Positions 14,677 through 18,596 of a DNA stretch of 18,596 nt are shown here, one piece after another; the stretch's first letter is position 1; every line of letters begins with the position of its first letter. This DNA is from Actinomycetota bacterium (GTDB taxonomy: Bacteria; Actinomycetota; Actinomycetes; S36-B12). The stretch covers positions 18,549 to 37,144 of the forward strand of contig DMPC01000176.1 of the NCBI GenBank assembly GCA_003456155.1, given 5' to 3'. The notes under the pieces were generated by a model. The model saw only the letters and a list, made by a program, of their open reading frames with translations. It was not told the DNA's origin and made no database searches. A program made the position numbers and the translations under genes.

Positions 14677-14782
14677 ATAGGAAGATGTCGCAGGTTCTGC
14701 TCGCGTCTTGAATATGTAGAGGACAGCAGGAGTGCTGGACAGTTCTGGGAATAGCCGCAATCTTCGACCTCCAATTGCGAAG

Positions 14783-15241
14783 TCACAGATCACGGACCCC
14801 GTACCGCGACAGTACTTGCCGGCGGACAACGCCATGAGGTCGGTCTGGAAACAACCATGACGATGGGGCAACAATCCGCTGAGCGTCCCTGACAGCAACA
14901 ACCATCACCGCCTTGATCGGATACTCGCCCTGAGTGATTACCTCGAGAGGCGCAACCAACTCACCAAACTCAGACGAGTCAGCCCACACCAGCGAGGCAT
15001 CTCCTGAGAACTGCCATCCCTCCTGGGCGAACACGTCAACGACGGACACCATCACATGGGAATTGATCGCGATGTTGCGCACAGTCTTCGGGGAGGCAAT
15101 GTGAGCAATGAGAATACGGTCGCGGTCGCACGAGAACACTTCCTTGGGGCTCACATTTGGTCGTCCATCACCGTCCGCTGTGGCTATCCAGCAAAGAACC
15201 GACTCTTCGAGGCTGCTTCTCTGCTCAGCAGTGAGTTCCAT
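14783..15241 (-). CDS. Pyridoxamine 5'-phosphate oxidase-family (split-barrel) flavin/F420-binding protein
   Basis: The protein has 152 residues. The start CWIATADGDGRPNVSPKEVF (17-36) is the typical first strands of the PNPOx-like split beta-barrel, and the middle HIASPKTVRNIAINSHVMVSVVD continues it. The C-terminal SSWLFPDRP and RYGVRDL are consistent with a complete short PPOX protein. Such proteins bind FMN, F420 or heme, and true PdxH activity is unlikely for one this small. The ATG at 15241 starts the conserved region. A TTG at 15259 adds six residues, and neither has a good ribosome binding site. It is less GC-rich than its neighbours and is bracketed by two tRNA 3'-end fragments, suggesting it entered as cargo. 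Confidence 0.72.
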   Translation of the reverse strand: MELTAEQRSSLEESVLCWIATADGDGRPNVSPKEVFSCDRDRILIAHIASPKTVRNIAINSHVMVSVVDVFAQEGWQFSGDASLVWADSSEFGELVAPLEVITQGEYPIKAVMVVAVRDAQRIVAPSSWLFPDRPHGVVRRQVLSRYGVRDL

Positions 15242-15302
15242 GACTCGAGTGTGGACCAATTCTTGGTTGATCGCGAAAACTTCCCCGAACGGTGCCAGGG
15301 AC

Positions 15303-15344
15303 TGGTCGGGCGGGTCGGGCTCGAAGCGACGACCAGATCATGAG
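15303..15344 (-). repeat. Degenerate tRNA(CAU) 3' half (att-like scar, proximal copy)
   Basis: These 42 bp match the 3' CCA, acceptor strand, T arm, variable region and anticodon loop of the tRNA at 17328-17372, with 39 matches and one 3-nt gap, in the same orientation. The CAT anticodon is still readable, but the T stem is mismatched, the variable loop is shortened and the 5' half is missing. It is best explained as a duplicated integration target or a tRNA pseudogene. Confidence 0.65.
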
Positions 15345-15732
15345 GTGGCGGCGAGAGCAATGGGGTGCACCACGGTGAGTCACCAGAGCTCATGATCCGC
15401 CCCACGACGCCTTGGTGGAAGTTTCATTGTGAAACATGGCACTTCAGGACGATCTCATGGATGTCACAGGGACTCCTGTGAGACGAGTGTTGAGCAAAAT
15501 GAAATTCCTCTTCTCCGCCTACGGAACTCGGTGACCAGGGACGGGATCCCACCGTGGAATTTCCGACTCTCAGTCGGGCTCAATTGGAGGGCACACGCGA
15601 GAATGAGGGATTTCCCCCACATCACTGTGACCATTTCTCCTTGGGGCAAACTTGTCCAAGAAATTGTTCGCCCATCGCACTTGCGTTTGGGCTTGATCCA
15701 AGTTCGCCCCCCCCAGCGCCGGGAAGTGTGGA
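15345..15732. other. Gene-free, lower-GC stretch with several short inverted repeats
   Basis: No convincing gene is seen in these 388 bp; the open frames lack starts, ribosome binding sites and codon bias. Perfect dyads cluster in the left part: GATCATGAG (15336-15344) with CTCATGATC (15389-15397), GGTGA-G-TCACC (15374-15384), GTTTCA-TTG-TGAAAC (15421-15435) and TCACAGG-GACT-CCTGTGA (15464-15481). They could be recombinase or regulator sites beside the att-like scar. The right part presumably holds the promoter of the secreted propeller gene. Confidence 0.5.
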
Positions 15733-16911
15733 ATGACAATGAAGCGGAAGCTTATGGCTCCAGTCACGGTTGTCCTGACAGTGGCAGCTCTGCTCGTTGC
15801 CCCTAGTGTCCAGGCGTCATCGGGAGGACCATCGGTGCGCCTCGACGGCTCTAACGGCAGCTTCTTTCCTTACTCCCCGAACTGCGGCACTGAGTGGTGT
15901 TACGGAACTACATGGTTTGGGGGCAGCCTCAACATGGGCACCGTTTACCGCGTCAAGCCAGATGGCACCAGTTATTCGGTCGTGGGCAACTTTGAGGGAG
16001 CGAACGGGCTGCAACCATCGCAGGCTCCCGCCATCTCACCAGACGGCAAGTCGCTCTACGGCACAACTAGTCAGGGTGGCGATGCTGGTTCTGGAGCGAT
16101 CTACATGGCCGATACCACCACTGGCACAATCACGTCCCTCGCTTCTTTCACGGGGCCAAATGGTTCTACCCCGCAGGCCCCTCCGATCATCGTCGGAGAA
16201 CAACTTTTCGGCGTTGCGGGCCAGGGCGGCAAGAGTTCGCGTGGCGTTGTCTGGACCCTGCCCCGCTCCGGCGGTGAAATCAAGGTGCTTCACTCCTTCG
16301 TTGGCGGCAAGAAGGATGTTGCTACTCCGTTCGGTGCGTTGACGCTGAACCCCCACGACGGCATGTTGTACGGGATGGCCTTTGCCCAAGCCGCCGAAGG
16401 ACTCGGAGGCATCTTCAGGATCAATCCGAAAACTGGGTCCTACAAATTGATGGCTTCGTTCACCGCCGCCACGGGAGGCGTTCCTCAGACAGGAGCCCTC
16501 GTGGTCGGGCCCGACAAGGCTCTCTACGGAAACAGCTGGGCGTTGGGCAAGAACAATGGTGGGTCCGTCTTTCGCTACAACCCAAAGACCAACCAAATCG
16601 AGCCAGTCTTCTTCTATGCGCCCACCACTGGTACTCAGCCGTACAGCGGAGTGGCTTTCAGTCCCAGCGGTGAGTGGATCTACTCGTTGACATGGAGGGG
16701 AGGAGAATTTGGTGGAGGAACGCTATTGGCGATCAAGGCCGATGGTTCCGACTATCGCATTCTCCAGCAGTTCGGGCCCAAGACAGGGCTCAACAATACG
16801 GCTGCTCCGACGATCACTCCCGACGGCAAGAGGTTGATCTATACGCAGAACGGCGGGAAGTACCCGTTGGGCGTTCTTTACTCCATGAGGATTCCCGCTT
16901 CGGTTCGCTAG
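15733..16911 (+). CDS. Secreted seven-repeat GloVer-type beta-propeller protein
   Basis: The protein has 392 residues. A Sec signal peptide (KRK, then hydrophobic residues 9-24, probable cleavage after VQA28) indicates export. The mature part consists of repeats of the LYGTT-x-x-GG-x-x-x-x-G-T-V/I-F/Y type (TIGR03803 'GloVer' tandem repeat). Units begin near residues 56, 108, 158, 212, 264, 316 and 368, a period of 50-54 residues. Seven units fit a seven-bladed beta-propeller. Cys51 and Cys56 could form a disulfide. No catalytic motif or C-terminal anchor is seen; ligand or carbohydrate binding outside the cell is a guess. The ATG at 15733 has GGGAAG 6 nt upstream. Composition is less GC-rich than the core genes and it lies within the tRNA-bounded island, so transfer is likely. 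Confidence 0.8.
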   Translation: MTMKRKLMAPVTVVLTVAALLVAPSVQASSGGPSVRLDGSNGSFFPYSPNCGTEWCYGTTWFGGSLNMGTVYRVKPDGTSYSVVGNFEGANGLQPSQAPAISPDGKSLYGTTSQGGDAGSGAIYMADTTTGTITSLASFTGPNGSTPQAPPIIVGEQLFGVAGQGGKSSRGVVWTLPRSGGEIKVLHSFVGGKKDVATPFGALTLNPHDGMLYGMAFAQAAEGLGGIFRINPKTGSYKLMASFTAATGGVPQTGALVVGPDKALYGNSWALGKNNGGSVFRYNPKTNQIEPVFFYAPTTGTQPYSGVAFSPSGEWIYSLTWRGGEFGGGTLLAIKADGSDYRILQQFGPKTGLNNTAAPTITPDGKRLIYTQNGGKYPLGVLYSMRIPASVR

Positions 16912-16933
16912 CGAAAGGCCAGGCAGCATTGCG

Positions 16934-16952
16934 TGAACCGTCCTGAATCCCC
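16934..16952 (+). repeat. Probable left end of an IS3-family element
   Basis: TGAACCGTCCTGAATCCCC lies 34 bp before the orfA remnant, where the left terminal inverted repeat of actinobacterial IS3 elements (usually starting TGAACCG) is expected. No matching right end was found near 17305-17330, consistent with a truncated element. Confidence 0.45.
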
Positions 16953-16986
16953 TGGAAAGTGTGATCTCCGAAGGAGGGTGGTGTTC

Positions 16987-17305
16987 ATGTCTGCACCAAG
17001 GAAGTACGACCATGAGACCCGGGACCGGTCGGTCCGGCTGCACCGGTAGGGACGCAAGTCCGCCCTTGGTGAATCAATGATCGCCAGGCGCAAGCATGTT
17101 GGTGCGTTGCTGGGGCTGAACTCGGAGACGCTGCGCGGCTGGATCGAGCGTGAGATCAACGCCGGGACTACTGACGAGCGGAGCGCGGAGTTGCGGCGTT
17201 GCGCTAGGAGAACGCCGAGCTGCGCCGCGCGAACGAGATTCTGCCCACCGCGAGTTCTTGCCGACAGCTACAGGGTGAGCTGATAGACAGGTTGTTAGCA
17301 GTCTG
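16987..17305 (+). pseudogene. Degenerate IS3-family transposase orfA
   Basis: The ATG at 16987 follows a GGAGGG site. MSAPRKYDHETRDRSVRLHR is the start of IS3 OrfA, interrupted by TAG at 17047-17049. The same frame resumes with KHVGALLGLNSETLRGWIE (the HTH region). After about 17205 the reading frame shifts by one to give ENAELRRANEIL, the OrfA leucine-zipper motif, and ends at TGA 17303-17305. The stop codon, the frameshift and the absence of orfB show the element is dead. It sits between the propeller gene and the tRNA, inside the putative island. Confidence 0.8.
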
Positions 17306-17327
17306 AACGGTGCGGGCCACAGGTGGG

Positions 17328-17404
17328 TGGTGGGGCGGGTCGGGCTCGAACCGACGACGACCAGATTATGAGTCCGGGGCTCTAACCAGCTGAGCTACCG
17401 CCCC
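17328..17404 (-). tRNA. tRNA with CAU anticodon (probably tRNA-Met)
   Basis: Read on the minus strand, a full cloverleaf folds: acceptor GGGGCGG/CCGCCCC, D stem GCTC/GAGC, anticodon stem CCGGA/TCTGG (one G-U pair) with loop CTCATAA, 5-nt variable loop, T stem GTCGG/CCGAC with loop TTCGAGC, discriminator A, and an encoded CCA (17330-17328). The anticodon is CAU. Elongator tRNA-Met is most likely, and a lysidine-modified tRNA-Ile2 cannot be ruled out by eye. An initiator is unlikely because the acceptor starts with a G-C pair. Confidence 0.92.
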
Positions 17405-17700
17405 TGCGGTTTCCCGATTCTAGAGGTCGGGTCAGCAGTCCTTGACGGTGATCCGCTGGTCCGCGAGTCTGCACATGACGAGGACTCAGCATGAGGTGCG
17501 TCCCATGGCTTCGTCGAGCGGGCTTCCGCGGCGGAGCTATTGGCAGCACAGGCGGTCACCGCCGCGAAGACCGCTGAGCCCGCGCAGCTGGACATCATGG
17601 AGATCTTGATGAGCGCGGTCACGGGACAGCAGCAAGACGGCGCAGGCATGTCACAGGTGGAGGTCAGCCTGTTCGTCCGTGATCCTGGGCCTGAACACCC
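17405..17700. other. Intergenic stretch between the tRNA and the acetolactate decarboxylase
   Basis: No recognised gene. On the plus strand a 69-codon frame (17495-17701) without a usable start encodes an alanine-rich segment (VERASAAELLAAQAV and onward) and runs into the end of the decarboxylase; I do not recognise it and it may be a remnant. The tRNA promoter should lie at the left end. Confidence 0.4.
17417..17422 (-). promoter_or_regulatory. Candidate -10 element of the tRNA gene
   Basis: TAGAAT on the minus strand lies 12 nt upstream of the tRNA 5' end, the expected spacing for a short 5' leader. The matching -35 is weak, so this is a tentative call. Confidence 0.3.
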
Positions 17701-18555
17701 TTAGCTCGACGCGCCGATTCGACGCCCGTCGTGCTCGGCGATCTGCAGCGCCTCCTCGTTGTCCTCCCGCAGATCGGCCTCAAGGAAGGCGGCGGTCTCC
17801 GGGATCGCCAGGTGCACATCGTTGACGTCGTTCAGCTCGACATGCAGGGCGTCGGCGGCAAGGTTCAGCACATGCCCACCCTTCGCACGATCATCGCTGA
17901 TGAAGTGCAGGTGCCAGCCGGAGATGGCGATCGACTTCGCGTAGTCCGGGCTCCAGAAGCCGACGAGAGTTCCCGGCACATCCTCATAGTCGAAGACCAC
18001 CTGATTCGACGTGGCCTCGACGAGGTCTATTCCAGACTCCGTACGGCATGCCGTGCGCACCCGCATCGAGCCGAAGCGCCCGGTCACCCTGAGCGACACC
18101 ATGCCGTTCTTGGAGCTGCGCAGCCCGTCGAGTCGCTCGGTCAGATCGCCGAGGGAGCCGACGTTCTCGATCTCCGCGGTGCTGTCGGGCGCGAAGTTCA
18201 CGACGCTGGCGAACGGAGTGAGCGCGTCATCGGGTGCCTCGACGACCGTGCCGTCGGACCGAGCCTGGAAGCAGCGCCCCTCGATGAGGATCATCTCGCC
18301 GTCGAGATCCTCGAAAGTGCCGAGACCGAGGTCGCCGTGGCGGCGCAGATCGGCCACCGTGACGCACCCCTGGTAGAGGCCCTGCACGATCGCCCCGGAT
18401 GTCGACACCTGGAAGATCGAGTGGTGCTCGACGTCGAGGGCCTCGGCGAGAGCCATCTGAACGATGTGAGCAACGCTCTGCCCGCTGGTCCGCGAGCGTT
18501 CCTGGAGGGCCTCCCAGATAGACGCGGACAGACGGGTCTGCAAGGTGATCGACAT
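17701..18555 (-). CDS. budA: Acetolactate decarboxylase with N-terminal ribbon-helix-helix-like domain
   Basis: The protein has 284 residues from the ATG at 18555. Residues about 45-284 are an alpha-acetolactate decarboxylase, which converts 2-acetolactate to acetoin: HSIFQVSTSGAIVQGLY, GTFEDLDGEMILIEG, then GTLVGFWSPDY and the zinc-site GWHLHFISDDRAKGGHVL with His215, His217 and His228. Glu253 in IPET probably corresponds to the catalytic C-terminal glutamate. Residues 1-42 (SITLQTRL, SIWEALQERSRTSGQSV, HIVQMALAEAL) match the strand-helix-helix pattern of CopG/Arc DNA-binding proteins, an unusual addition to this enzyme. A GTG at 18564 would add three residues. Neither start has a ribosome binding site, so a leaderless transcript is possible. 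No acetolactate synthase is visible nearby. Confidence 0.85.
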   Translation of the reverse strand: MSITLQTRLSASIWEALQERSRTSGQSVAHIVQMALAEALDVEHHSIFQVSTSGAIVQGLYQGCVTVADLRRHGDLGLGTFEDLDGEMILIEGRCFQARSDGTVVEAPDDALTPFASVVNFAPDSTAEIENVGSLGDLTERLDGLRSSKNGMVSLRVTGRFGSMRVRTACRTESGIDLVEATSNQVVFDYEDVPGTLVGFWSPDYAKSIAISGWHLHFISDDRAKGGHVLNLAADALHVELNDVNDVHLAIPETAAFLEADLREDNEEALQIAEHDGRRIGASS

Positions 18556-18596
18556 GGTGAGCACGGTAGGCCGCTGAGGGCCGGTCGAACAAGTCG

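Noticed and set aside
14626..14901. 91-codon minus-strand frame across the distal tRNA fragment
   Set aside because: Its tail is a translated tRNA T arm and it overlaps the better supported PPOX gene.
15429..15806. 125-codon plus-strand frame before the propeller gene
   Set aside because: No domain, no ribosome binding site and odd composition; it overlaps the signal peptide of the real gene.
14677..17327. Integrase or excisionase gene for the putative island
   Set aside because: No tyrosine or serine recombinase motifs were seen in any frame, so the island is described only as a scar.

Overview
The window looks like chromosomal DNA of a high-GC Actinomycetota, probably Micrococcales-like. 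Most genes have strongly G/C-biased third codon positions, purine-rich GGAGG/GGAAGG ribosome binding sites and ATGA start/stop overlaps. There is also an actinobacterial-type IS3 orfA remnant. Species cannot be named from the sequence alone.

Region 1 (1-8894) is a compact catabolic cluster. At the left edge a CocE/NonD-type hydrolase runs leftward (only its start is present). Divergent from it is a rightward pair: an enolase-superfamily N-acylamino acid racemase/OSBS-like enzyme and a GNAT acyltransferase. Converging on this pair is a leftward five-gene operon, in transcription order: EthD-like protein, 3-ketosteroid-dehydrogenase-like flavoprotein, GMC oxidoreductase, proline-iminopeptidase-like alpha/beta hydrolase, SDR dehydrogenase. 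Divergent from EthD is a PLP-dependent group II decarboxylase. A perfect 19-bp dyad sits in the EthD/decarboxylase divergent promoter, and a degraded copy sits in the divergent promoter at the left end, which suggests one regulon. My inference is that the cluster takes apart an amino-acid- or amine-containing organic compound: hydrolases release the pieces, GNAT plus racemase may invert D- to L-amino acid, the decarboxylase converts it, and two flavoenzymes, the SDR and EthD process the carbon skeleton. The substrate is unknown.

Region 2 (8895-11493) is visibly less GC-rich and scarred. It holds one intact gene, a ferric-reductase/NOX-like membrane flavocytochrome. Decayed coding sequence lies to its left. 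To its right are the C-terminal half of a TetR regulator without its DNA-binding domain and a 26-bp direct repeat.

Region 3 (11494-14595) is a second regulated unit. An alpha/beta hydrolase and a long ureohydrolase (agmatinase/guanidine-hydrolase type) diverge from a perfect 27-bp palindrome, and a TetR regulator follows the ureohydrolase.

Region 4 (14596-17404) looks like a tRNA-targeted island scar. An intact CAU-anticodon tRNA lies on the minus strand at the right end. Two degenerate copies of its 3' part lie to the left in the same orientation. Between the three copies are a PPOX-family flavin/F420 protein, a secreted seven-repeat GloVer beta-propeller and an IS3 remnant. No integrase was seen.

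Region 5 (17405-18596) contains an acetolactate decarboxylase carrying an N-terminal ribbon-helix-helix-like domain, a notable fusion.
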